Positions 14,194 to 20,689 of a DNA stretch of 24,322 nt are shown here, in pieces; within the stretch, counting starts at the first letter, position 1, and every line of letters begins with the position of its first letter. Under the pieces are notes generated by a model. It was not told the origin of the DNA. It ran no database searches and saw only the letters and a program-made list of their open reading frames with translations. Made by a program: the position numbers and the translations under genes. Location of the stretch: positions 1 through 24,322 of the forward strand of contig USGM01000045.1 in the NCBI GenBank assembly GCA_900554205.1, in the 5' to 3' direction. The DNA comes from an uncultured Lachnospiraceae bacterium. Lineage in GTDB: Bacteria; Bacillota; Clostridia; Lachnospirales; Lachnospiraceae.

Positions 14194-16254
14194 TTACCTC
14201 TCAAACTTCCCAATAAGATCATCCAGCTGCTTTGCAATTTCCTTGTTCTGTTCTGACTGTTCCTGTATTGTATCCACGATCCGAGCCGTATTTTCATTCT
14301 TCTCCACAATCGTGCCGATCGCATTGCTGTTTTCATCTGTAATATTGTGGACATCGCCTATGTTCTCTTTAATCTGATCAATCGACTGTTTCAACTGTTG
14401 AACGGCCCCGTTGATGCTATCCAGCTGTGTCCTTATCATATCCACCGCTGTGCTGTACCCTGTAGACTTATCAACAAAATCTTTAAACTGTCCGACAACT
14501 TCCTTTTCCAGATAGCTGACAATGGAATTAAAACAGTTGTTTACCGACGCAATACTATCATTTGCTTCGCCGCAAATCGCCTGGATGTTAGTTGCCGTCG
14601 TCTTAGAGGTATCTGCCAGAGAACCGATTTCCCCCGCAACAACCGCAAAGCCTCTTCCGGCCTCACCAGCTCTTGCCGCTTCAATAGATGCATTGAGTGA
14701 CAAAAGGTTCGTCTGATTTGCTATGTTCAAAATTTCGGATGCCAGTTCATTGATTCTGGAGAGACTGTTCAAACTAGCGATTGCCTCCTTGACAGATGTC
14801 ATCGTCGTATCCAATGCCTCCTGTCCGCTCTTATATGCGGCATCGGCCTGCATCTGCATCTCTCTCGCGCTGTCGATAACGTTATCACTTGTCTTTACAG
14901 AACCGATGATACCTTGCAGGATTTCCTCCACCGCACTGTTTACCGTACCAATTTCACTGTTCACATTTGCGATAGCCGTATTCGTATTTTCCAGCGATGC
15001 AGACAACTCTTCCGTGGTTGCCACGTTATCCGTTACATCCTCAACAAGCTCTGTTGCGGATACATGAAGTCCGTTCGCCTTCACCTCCAATACACTGCAG
15101 CAGTCCTGCAGGGTCTGCGTAATCGCCCTCATGGAATCAATCAGTACACCCGTCGCTTTAGATATGCTTCCAAGTTCATCTCCTCTGTTATAATACTTCT
15201 TGATTTCTGCATTTTCCGCAATATTGAATTTTTGCAGGGCGACAATGCCATCTTCAATGGATTTCATTGGTTTCATCATTTTGCCGACAATCACAATGGA
15301 AACTCCAACCTCGACCAACAACACCGCTACACAGAAAACGATCAATTTTACTTTCATTGCATTCGTGGAGGCAAATATCTCACTTGAATTATCCGCCAGC
15401 ATAAACAGCCAACCACGATTTGCCATATAATAATAAGCACTGATATATTTCTCTCCGCCATCCTTATATTCTATATAGCCGCTGGCATCCTCTGTCGCAT
15501 CTGCGTACTGATTGCAGAGTTTTATAAAATACTCTTCCTCCGCTTCCATTGCCACCTTCTCGGAATCCGCACTAAATATATATTTACCGTCCTTAGCATT
15601 TATCATGCAGTAAGCTGCATTTTCCATGCCATTCAGGCTCAAGCTGTCCAGACTCTCTACCAACCCCTCTGTGTAAATTCCGCCGCCGACAAGCCCTGCG
15701 GGCTTACCATTCTCATTATATACTGCCATATACATAGAGACAATCTGCGCCCCGCTGGCCGGCGAAATTATGATACCTGTGTTATACACACCATCCGTGG
15801 CAAGCATTGCATCCTGCAACGCCTTAAGCGGATCACCCGTTCTGGTCGTGATTCCTACCACGGCAGGATTTGTATGTACAAGCACATGCGTATCCCATTC
15901 ACTCGCATACAGCCCTTCAAGGTTATCAATATCCCCCGAAAATTTTTCTGTATATGCCTGTGCGGCTGCAACCGCCGTGGCGCTGTTTGGATTTTTCATC
16001 ACAGAAAGGATTTCGCCGGCTCTGCTATAGGAGGCAAGAATCGTTTCAGACTTTTCAATGTAATTTTCGACAATCCGACTGCGCTCCTGAACAATTGTCT
16101 CCATATTGTCAATTGCTTCTGCCCTCGTATTTTTTGTAATCCCTGCAACAACCATTCCGGACAAGAAAGCCATAACAGCACTCTGCATAATCAGCATTGC
16201 CACAATGATCTGCTGCCCCAATGTAATCCTGCGCTCATTCTTTCCTTTTTTCAT
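14194..16254 (-). CDS. Methyl-accepting chemotaxis protein
   Basis: A 686-residue transmembrane chemoreceptor. TM1 is at about 17-40. The extracellular sensor (about 41-300) has the pattern of a double Cache (dCache_1) domain, with repeated strand segments such as GVYNTGIIISPASG and GNRGWLFMLAD-like ends; the ligand cannot be predicted. TM2 is at about 302-324, followed by a HAMP linker (KPMKSIEDGI) and a cytoplasmic signalling coiled coil. The CheA/CheW-contacting tip is NQTNLLSLNASIEAARAGEA followed by GRGFAVVAGEIGSLAD. There is no C-terminal CheR-docking pentapeptide. GGAGGTG precedes the ATG. No other chemotaxis gene is nearby, so it is an orphan receptor. Confidence 0.94.
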   Translation of the reverse strand: MKKGKNERRITLGQQIIVAMLIMQSAVMAFLSGMVVAGITKNTRAEAIDNMETIVQERSRIVENYIEKSETILASYSRAGEILSVMKNPNSATAVAAAQAYTEKFSGDIDNLEGLYASEWDTHVLVHTNPAVVGITTRTGDPLKALQDAMLATDGVYNTGIIISPASGAQIVSMYMAVYNENGKPAGLVGGGIYTEGLVESLDSLSLNGMENAAYCMINAKDGKYIFSADSEKVAMEAEEEYFIKLCNQYADATEDASGYIEYKDGGEKYISAYYYMANRGWLFMLADNSSEIFASTNAMKVKLIVFCVAVLLVEVGVSIVIVGKMMKPMKSIEDGIVALQKFNIAENAEIKKYYNRGDELGSISKATGVLIDSMRAITQTLQDCCSVLEVKANGLHVSATELVEDVTDNVATTEELSASLENTNTAIANVNSEIGTVNSAVEEILQGIIGSVKTSDNVIDSAREMQMQADAAYKSGQEALDTTMTSVKEAIASLNSLSRINELASEILNIANQTNLLSLNASIEAARAGEAGRGFAVVAGEIGSLADTSKTTATNIQAICGEANDSIASVNNCFNSIVSYLEKEVVGQFKDFVDKSTGYSTAVDMIRTQLDSINGAVQQLKQSIDQIKENIGDVHNITDENSNAIGTIVEKNENTARIVDTIQEQSEQNKEIAKQLDDLIGKFER

Positions 16255-16317
16255 AATACACCTCCGATGTGATGTTTTTTAGGTTTCTTCTCTCTCATAC
16301 ATCGTGCATCAAATCCA

Positions 16318-16344
16318 CTATCCAAAGCACTTACTCTTTTCTTA
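16318..16344 (-). promoter_or_regulatory. Possible sigma-D (FliA-type) promoter of chemotaxis receptor
   Basis: On the minus strand TAAG (16341-16344) and TTGGATAG (16318-16325) are separated by 15 bases. The motility sigma factor consensus is TAAA, about 15 bases, GCCGATAA. The GATA core and spacing fit and the rest is partial. Confidence 0.35.
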
Positions 16345-16350
16345 AAGTTC

Positions 16351-16383
16351 AAAAGCGCCTCCGCCTTAATTCGGGGGCGCTTT
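16351..16383 (-). terminator. Terminator of DUF1858 gene
   Basis: Arms AAAGCGCCTCCG (16352-16363) and CGGGGGCGCTTT (16372-16383) pair over 12 bp with one G-T pair and an 8-base loop. On the minus strand TTTT, then GAACTTT, follows. It lies 7 bases beyond the stop codon. Confidence 0.7.
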
Positions 16384-16390
16384 CCCTTTG

Positions 16391-16582
16391 TTACATCTCT
16401 TCAATTGCCTTCATAAGCGCATCAATATCAATGCCGTGAACCATTGCAGCCTCCTCCAGGGACTCTCCCTGTGCGGAAGGACAGCCCAGACAGTGCATGC
16501 CCGCGTCCATCAGGACAGGTGCAACATCGGGATTCGCGCGCAGGATCTCGCCAATCGTCATTTCCTTCGTAATTCCGGTCAT
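16391..16582 (-). CDS. DUF1858 domain mini-protein
   Basis: A 63-residue cytoplasmic protein made only of a DUF1858 domain: MTIGEILRANPDVAPVLMDAGMHCLGCPSA, then SLEEAAMVHGIDIDALMKAI. It has a CxxC pair (Cys31, Cys34). DUF1858 is related to the N-terminal domain of ScdA/RIC iron-sulfur repair proteins and often stands alone or is fused in anaerobes. A redox or Fe-S role is suggested but not proved. The ATG at 16582 is preferred to an earlier in-frame start because AAAGGAGAAC lies 6-10 bases upstream. It has its own promoter and terminator. It is divergent from the pyruvate formate-lyase operon. Confidence 0.85.
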   Translation of the reverse strand: MTGITKEMTIGEILRANPDVAPVLMDAGMHCLGCPSAQGESLEEAAMVHGIDIDALMKAIEEM

Positions 16583-16633
16583 ATTTCGTTCTCCTTTCAA
16601 AATACCCCGCAGGGACATTGTTTTTTCATGAAC

Positions 16634-16662
16634 AGTATAAGCTATTCCCCAAAATCTGACAA
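16634..16662 (-). promoter_or_regulatory. Promoter of DUF1858 gene
   Basis: On the minus strand TTGTCA (16657-16662), a 17-bp spacer and TATACT (16634-16639). The leader is about 45 bases. Confidence 0.65.
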
Positions 16663-16673
16663 GTTATTCTTTT

Positions 16674-16815
16674 GCGTTTCGGAGCGCCATGCGCAATCTC
16701 GATTCCGCTCCGCTTCATCTCGATTGACGGCAGTCGCCGTATTCTCCGGAACAGAAAACTGCTCCCTTGTGAGCAAGCTCCCCGGGAGCTGCTTCCTGTT
16801 TCGGAGCGCATGGCT
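16674..16815. repeat. Structured GC-rich intergenic element upstream of pflB
   Basis: A GC-rich patch in an otherwise AT-rich gap. It is bounded by two copies of GTTTCGGAGCGC (16676-16687 and 16798-16809), each followed by a CATG-containing stretch. Between them are two copies of TCTCGATT (16697, 16718) and a row of small inverted repeats: GGAGCG/CGCTCC, ACGGC-AGTC-GCCGT (16727-16740), TGCTC/GAGCA (16760-16775) and AGCTCCC-C-GGGAGCT (16776-16790). Open frames through it have no ribosome site and look non-coding. It may be a dispersed repeat or a structured RNA. Confidence 0.55.
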
Positions 16816-16856
16816 CGCTGTACACAAAAAAGTACATTAAACTGCATTCCCATACC

Positions 16857-16885
16857 TTGACTGTCTTCGCGATTTTTCATATAAT
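16857..16885 (+). promoter_or_regulatory. Strong promoter of pyruvate formate-lyase operon
   Basis: TTGACT (16857-16862), a 17-bp spacer and a perfect TATAAT (16880-16885). The leader is about 60 bases, ending in TAGGAGGC before the pflB ATG. No clear Rex-type palindrome (TTGTTAA-N4-TTAACAA) was found. Confidence 0.8.
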
Positions 16886-16953
16886 AGTGCATAGAGATTA
16901 GAAGTAACATTTTTACTATTATACTAATCAAATTTTATAGGAGGCATTTCAAA

Positions 16954-18993
16954 ATGAAACCAATTGAGACAGATTTCGTGCGTGGCAAATGGGACAAAGA
17001 AGTCAACGTTCGTGACTTCATCCAGAGAAACTACCATCCTTACGATGGTGACGAGTCCTTCCTTGCTGGTCCTACCCAGAACACAAAGGACCTTTGGGCA
17101 ATGGTACTTGACCTGCAGAAGAAGGAGAGAGAAGCAGGCGGCGTTCTTGACATGGACACCAAGGTTGTTTCCACTATCACTTCCCATGGTCCCGGATACC
17201 TTGACAAGAGCAAGGAGACTATCGTAGGTTTCCAGACAGACAAGCCCTTCAAGAGATCTCTTCAGCCTTACGGCGGCATCCGTATGGCAGAGAAGGCTTG
17301 CGCTGATAACGGCTACGAAGTAGATCCCGAGATCTCCGAGTTCTTCTCTGTTCACAGAAAGACACATAACGCAGGCTGCTTCGACGCTTACAATCAGGAG
17401 ATGAGAGCCTGCCGTACTTCCCATATCATTACCGGTCTTCCTGATGCATACGGACGTGGACGTATCATCGGCGACTACAGACGTGTAGCTCTGTACGGTA
17501 TCGACAGACTGATCGAGGACAAGCAGGCTCAGAAGGATTCCACCGGCCGCGTTATGACCGATGACGTTATCCGTCTTCGTGAGGAGATTTCCGAGCAGAT
17601 CACAGCTCTTAAGCTGATGAAGGAAATGGCTGCATCCTACGGCTGCGATATTTCCAACCCTGCAACAAACGTTCAGGAAGCTATTCAGGCTGTATACTTC
17701 GGCTATCTGTGCGCAGTTAAGGAGCAGAACGGTGCTGCTATGTCCCTTGGACGTACTTCTACCTTCCTTGATGTATACGCAGAGAGAGACCTCAAGAACG
17801 GCACCTTCACCGAGGAGCAGATTCAGGAGTTCGTTGACCACTTCATCATGAAGCTGCGTTGCGTAAAGTTTGCTCGTACACCTGAGTACAACCAGATCTT
17901 CGCTGGCGATCCTGTATGGGTTACCGAGTCTCTGGGCGGCGTTGGTGTTGACGGACGTCATATGGTAACAAAGATGAGCTTCCGTTACCTGCACACTCTT
18001 GAAAACCTTGGTTCTTCACCCGAGCCTAACCTGACAGTTCTCTGGTCCACCAGACTTCCCGAGGGCTGGAAGAAGTACTGTGCTAAGATCTCCATCACAA
18101 CCTCTTCCATCCAGTACGAGAACGACGACCTGATGAGAGTAACTCACGGCGATGACTACGGTATCGCATGCTGCGTATCCTCCATGGTTATCGGTAAGGA
18201 AATGCAGTTCTTCGGCGCTCGTGCTAACCTTGCTAAGTGTCTGCTGTACGCTCTCAACGGCGGTGTAGACGAAGTTACCAAGAAGCAGGTTGGACCTAAG
18301 TATCGTCCTGTTGTTGGCGATGTTCTGGACTATGATGATGTTGTAAGCAAGTTCGTTGACATGATCGAGTGGCAGGCAGACGTATATGTAAATACTCTGA
18401 ACATCATCCACTATATGCATGACAAGTACTGCTACGAGAGAGCAGAGATGGCTCTTCATGACAGAGACGTTAAGAGATACTTTGCTACCGGTGTTGCAGG
18501 TCTGTCTATCGTTGCTGACTCCCTGTCCGCTATCAAGTACGCAAAGGTTGAGCCTATCCGTGATGAGGACGGCATCATCGTTGACTTCAAGACAACCGGT
18601 GACTTCCCTAAGTACGGTAATGATGATGATCGCGTAGACGAGATCGCTCAGTGGGCTGTTCATACCTTCATGACCGCTGTAAGAAGACATCACACCTACA
18701 GAAATGGTATCCCTACAACATCCATTCTGACCATTACCTCTAACGTTACCTACGGTAAGGCTACTGGTAATACACCTGATGGACGTAGAAAGGGACAGCC
18801 TTTCGCTCCTGGTGCTAACCCGATGCATGGCCGTGATACTCATGGTGCAGTTGCATCTCTGTCTTCTGTATCCAAGCTTCCTTTCAATGATGCACAGGAT
18901 GGTATCTCCAATACCTTCACCATCATTCCTGGAGCTCTTGGTAAGGAGGATCAGGTCTTCGCCGGCGATATCGAGTTAGATCTGAACAAGTAA
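16954..18993 (+). CDS. pflB: Pyruvate formate-lyase large chain lacking the glycyl-radical domain
   Basis: Catalytic barrel of formate acetyltransferase (pyruvate + CoA to acetyl-CoA + formate), 679 residues. The catalytic cysteine pair is Cys406-Cys407 in GIACCVSSMVIGK. Other PFL landmarks are FLAGPTQNTKDLWA, PYGGIRMAE, the W/R-rich DPVWVTESLGGVG and PFAPGANPMHGRD. It ends at IIPGALGKEDQVFAGDIELDLNK, TAA, exactly where ordinary PFL (E. coli, 759 mature residues) continues into its C-terminal radical domain. No RVSGYAV motif is present in this chain. The domain is encoded separately at 19247. AGGAGG lies before the ATG. Codon choice (GGT/CGT, TTC, AAG) is strongly biased, implying high expression. 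A frameshift does not explain the split. Confidence 0.97.
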   Translation: MKPIETDFVRGKWDKEVNVRDFIQRNYHPYDGDESFLAGPTQNTKDLWAMVLDLQKKEREAGGVLDMDTKVVSTITSHGPGYLDKSKETIVGFQTDKPFKRSLQPYGGIRMAEKACADNGYEVDPEISEFFSVHRKTHNAGCFDAYNQEMRACRTSHIITGLPDAYGRGRIIGDYRRVALYGIDRLIEDKQAQKDSTGRVMTDDVIRLREEISEQITALKLMKEMAASYGCDISNPATNVQEAIQAVYFGYLCAVKEQNGAAMSLGRTSTFLDVYAERDLKNGTFTEEQIQEFVDHFIMKLRCVKFARTPEYNQIFAGDPVWVTESLGGVGVDGRHMVTKMSFRYLHTLENLGSSPEPNLTVLWSTRLPEGWKKYCAKISITTSSIQYENDDLMRVTHGDDYGIACCVSSMVIGKEMQFFGARANLAKCLLYALNGGVDEVTKKQVGPKYRPVVGDVLDYDDVVSKFVDMIEWQADVYVNTLNIIHYMHDKYCYERAEMALHDRDVKRYFATGVAGLSIVADSLSAIKYAKVEPIRDEDGIIVDFKTTGDFPKYGNDDDRVDEIAQWAVHTFMTAVRRHHTYRNGIPTTSILTITSNVTYGKATGNTPDGRRKGQPFAPGANPMHGRDTHGAVASLSSVSKLPFNDAQDGISNTFTIIPGALGKEDQVFAGDIELDLNK

Positions 18994-19015
18994 GACTTTA
19001 TCTAAAGGAGACACT

Positions 19016-19219
19016 ATGGACGAAAACAAAATGATTGAAGACCTTGTCAGGATGCTGGATTCCGGCATGAGCAAGGGTGTTGGACACGTCAATGTTGAAT
19101 ATGACGCCGAAGAAAAGCAATCAAGGAACGTTCAGACAATGGGCTGCACGGATTGTTCACGGACACCGTTAGCCTGCAGTGTACCCACCCTTGAACAGGG
19201 TTTAGATGATTATCAATAA
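19016..19219 (+). CDS. 67-residue Cys-containing protein of the split pfl operon
   Basis: Unknown small protein encoded between the PFL large chain and its radical subunit. Residues about 9-27 (DLVRMLDSGMSKGVGHVNV) match the start of the radical subunit (NLVNLLDGYAVKGGHHLNV) at about 10 of 19 positions. The rest differs: instead of RVSGYAV it has CTDCSRTPLAC with Cys44, Cys47 and Cys54, then an acidic tail. It therefore looks like a paralogue of the first part of the glycyl-radical domain with a redox or metal-binding end. AAAGGAG lies 5-6 bases before the ATG. It is 22 bases after pflB and 27 before the radical subunit gene, with no terminator, so the three genes are co-transcribed. Function unknown. 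Confidence 0.85.
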   Translation: MDENKMIEDLVRMLDSGMSKGVGHVNVEYDAEEKQSRNVQTMGCTDCSRTPLACSVPTLEQGLDDYQ

Positions 19220-19246
19220 CAACAAATATTTAAGGAGGAATTAATC

Positions 19247-19489
19247 ATGGCAGCAAGTGCAACACAGGTTGATAACCTTGTAAACTTATTGGATGGTTAC
19301 GCAGTAAAAGGCGGCCACCACTTGAACGTAAACGTTCTGAACAGAGAAACATTACTCGACGCTCAGAAGCATCCTGAGAACTATCCTCAGCTGACAATCC
19401 GTGTATCCGGATACGCTGTAAACTTCATCAAGCTGACTCCCGAGCAGCAGGCTGATGTTATCTCCCGTACTTTCCATGAGTCATTCTAA
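19247..19489 (+). CDS. grcA: Separate glycyl-radical subunit of pyruvate formate-lyase (GrcA/YfiD-like domain)
   Basis: An 80-residue protein that is almost entirely the C-terminal radical domain of PFL: QVDNLVNLLDGYAVKGGHHL at the start, then NRETLLDAQKHPENYPQLTI, then RVSGYAV with radical Gly55, and the ending ADVISRTFHESF. It lacks the extra N-terminal part of E. coli YfiD/GrcA (127 residues), a spare part that rescues oxygen-cut PFL. Here the large chain has no such domain of its own, so this protein should be an obligatory subunit. 679 plus 80 residues equals the mature length of one-chain PFL. A very strong AAGGAGG site lies 7-8 bases upstream, and codon bias is like pflB. A terminator follows. 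Confidence 0.95.
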   Translation: MAASATQVDNLVNLLDGYAVKGGHHLNVNVLNRETLLDAQKHPENYPQLTIRVSGYAVNFIKLTPEQQADVISRTFHESF

Positions 19490-19502
19490 GTAATTACACC
19501 AG

Positions 19503-19534
19503 AGGACCGGAAGGATAATCCTTCCGGTCTTTTT
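19503..19534 (+). terminator. Intra-operon terminator before pflA
   Basis: A perfect 10-bp stem, GACCGGAAGG / CCTTCCGGTC (19505-19514, 19520-19529), with a 5-base loop, followed by TTTTT. It sits 13 bases after the radical subunit stop and before the activase gene, so read-through would set a lower activase level. Confidence 0.85.
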
Positions 19535-19564
19535 AACAAAAAAAGAAAGTGAAGGTAACTTTTT

Positions 19565-20347
19565 ATGCAGGGAAACAAAGAACAGCATCCCGGAAGGATT
19601 CACTCCCTAGAAAGTTTTGGAACGGTAGACGGTCCCGGCACCCGTTTTGTTGTTTTCGTACAGGGCTGTCCTATGCGCTGTGCCTATTGCCACAACCCGG
19701 ACACATGGGAAATGAATGGAGGCACACTTATGGAACCCTCCTACATTATCGAACAATACGAAAGAAACAAGGCGTTTTACGTTAACGGCGGCGGACTTAC
19801 CGTCACAGGCGGCGAACCCTTGATGCAGATAGATTTCATGATCGACCTCTTCACACTGGCGAAGGAGCACGGCATTCATACCTGTATTGACACCTCCGGT
19901 ATCGCCTTTAACCCCTCCAATGCCGCACTGATGGAGAAAATGGATAAGCTGATGAGCATGACCGATCTCGTCATGTTGGATATCAAGCATATCGACCCGG
20001 AAAAGCATAAGGATCTGACCCAGCAGCCGAACACGAATATCTTAAAGTTTGCCGAATATCTGAATGATAAGCACATTGATATGTGGATTCGTCATGTTGT
20101 CGTTCCCGGCATCACGGACGACGACAGGTATTTGTTCAAGCTTGGCTATTATATCGGTCAGTTTACCAACCTGAAGGCTCTGGATGTCCTGCCCTATCAT
20201 ACAATGGGCGAGAAGAAATATGAGAGCCTTGGCATTCCCTATAAGCTCAAGGGTGTTCCCGCAATGGACACAAAGACACTCTTAGTGAAAAAAGCGGTCA
20301 TTCTGGACGGCATCAGAAAACGCCGCGCAGAACTCCAGCAGGGTTAA
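19565..20347 (+). CDS. pflA: Pyruvate formate-lyase activating enzyme
   Basis: Radical-SAM enzyme that abstracts hydrogen from the conserved glycine of PFL. The 260 residues carry the [4Fe-4S] motif Cys35-x3-Cys39-x2-Cys42 in QGCPMRCAYCHNP, preceded by SFGTVDGPGTRFVVF, the SAM-binding GGEP (about 82-85), the DIKH strand and VLPYHTMGEKKYESLG near the end. Size and motifs are those of PflA. The radical-bearing target here should be the 80-residue subunit rather than a one-chain PFL. Its Shine-Dalgarno sequence (GAAGGTAA) is weaker than those of the PFL subunits and it lies behind a terminator, which fits a catalytic amount of activase. No separate promoter was seen in the 75-base gap. Confidence 0.97.
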   Translation: MQGNKEQHPGRIHSLESFGTVDGPGTRFVVFVQGCPMRCAYCHNPDTWEMNGGTLMEPSYIIEQYERNKAFYVNGGGLTVTGGEPLMQIDFMIDLFTLAKEHGIHTCIDTSGIAFNPSNAALMEKMDKLMSMTDLVMLDIKHIDPEKHKDLTQQPNTNILKFAEYLNDKHIDMWIRHVVVPGITDDDRYLFKLGYYIGQFTNLKALDVLPYHTMGEKKYESLGIPYKLKGVPAMDTKTLLVKKAVILDGIRKRRAELQQG

Positions 20348-20371
20348 AAGATAATTTTTCTTATTTAGGTG

Positions 20372-20428
20372 TTGTATTTCAGGGTGTTTTATATTACAAT
20401 TATTATGGTATTGATAAATTTGTATCAA
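20372..20428 (+). promoter_or_regulatory. Ferredoxin promoter with palindromic operator-like site
   Basis: TTGTAT (20372-20377), a 17-bp spacer and TACAAT (20395-20400). Just past the expected start is the inverted repeat TTGATA (20411-20416) / TATCAA (20423-20428) with a 6-base gap. An AAGGAGG ribosome site follows. The palindrome resembles a wide-spaced FNR/CRP-type half-site pair but does not match the canonical spacing. Confidence 0.55.
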
Positions 20429-20448
20429 ACAGTAAGGAGGATAAAGTT

Positions 20449-20619
20449 ATGGCATTTGCAATTGGTGATGCTTGTGTAGCTTGTGGCGCATGCGAGTCCC
20501 AGTGCCCTGTTGGAGCAATCAGCATGGGGGATGGCAAGTTCGAGATCGACGCTGATAAGTGCATCGACTGTGGTTCCTGCGCAGGTCAGTGCCCTACCGG
20601 AGCTATCGCAGAGGCTTAA
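20449..20619 (+). CDS. 2[4Fe-4S] ferredoxin
   Basis: A 56-residue clostridial-type ferredoxin, a small cytoplasmic electron carrier. Two perfect cluster motifs are present: CVACGACESQCP (Cys9, 12, 15, 19) and CIDCGSCAGQCP (Cys38, 41, 44, 48), in the usual pseudo-twofold arrangement. AAGGAGG lies 8 bases before the ATG. It has its own promoter and a strong terminator, so it is a separate unit from pflA, about 100 bases downstream. Its position suggests, but does not prove, that it feeds electrons to the activase. General fermentation electron transfer (PFOR, hydrogenase) is equally likely. Confidence 0.96.
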   Translation: MAFAIGDACVACGACESQCPVGAISMGDGKFEIDADKCIDCGSCAGQCPTGAIAEA

Positions 20620-20639
20620 GAGATACAAACGAAAAGAGA

Positions 20640-20656
20640 ACACCCTTCGCGGGTGT
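20640..20656 (-). terminator. Terminator of MerR-like gene
   Basis: ACACCC-N5-GGGTGT hairpin (20640-20656). On the minus strand it is followed by TCTCTTTTC. It lies just beyond the stop codon of the MerR-like gene. Confidence 0.5.
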
Positions 20657-20658
20657 GT

Positions 20659-20689
20659 GAGCACCCTACTGGGTGCTCTTCTTTTTTTT
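20659..20689 (+). terminator. Strong terminator of ferredoxin gene
   Basis: GAGCACCC / GGGTGCTC (20659-20666, 20671-20678) with a 4-base loop, then TTC and eight T. The last codons and stop of the convergent MerR-like gene are inside this element. Confidence 0.85.

Noticed and set aside
16626..16931. Minus-strand 101-codon frame upstream of pflB as a gene
   Set aside because: It runs through the repeat element and the pflB promoter, has no ribosome site, and its translation is Arg/Ser-rich and repeat-like.
16924..17994. Minus-strand frame of 356 codons opposite pflB
   Set aside because: It is a mirror of the strongly codon-biased pflB gene and has no ribosome site or recognisable motif.
18990..19250. 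pflB split as a frameshift or internal stop in a normal PFL gene
   Set aside because: The two parts are separated by about 250 bases that hold another gene with its own ribosome site, and the small part has its own strong ribosome site and start. A simple indel could not join them.
20411..20428. Canonical FNR box before the ferredoxin gene
   Set aside because: FNR sites are TTGAT-N4-ATCAA. The gap here is 8, so only a generic palindrome is claimed.
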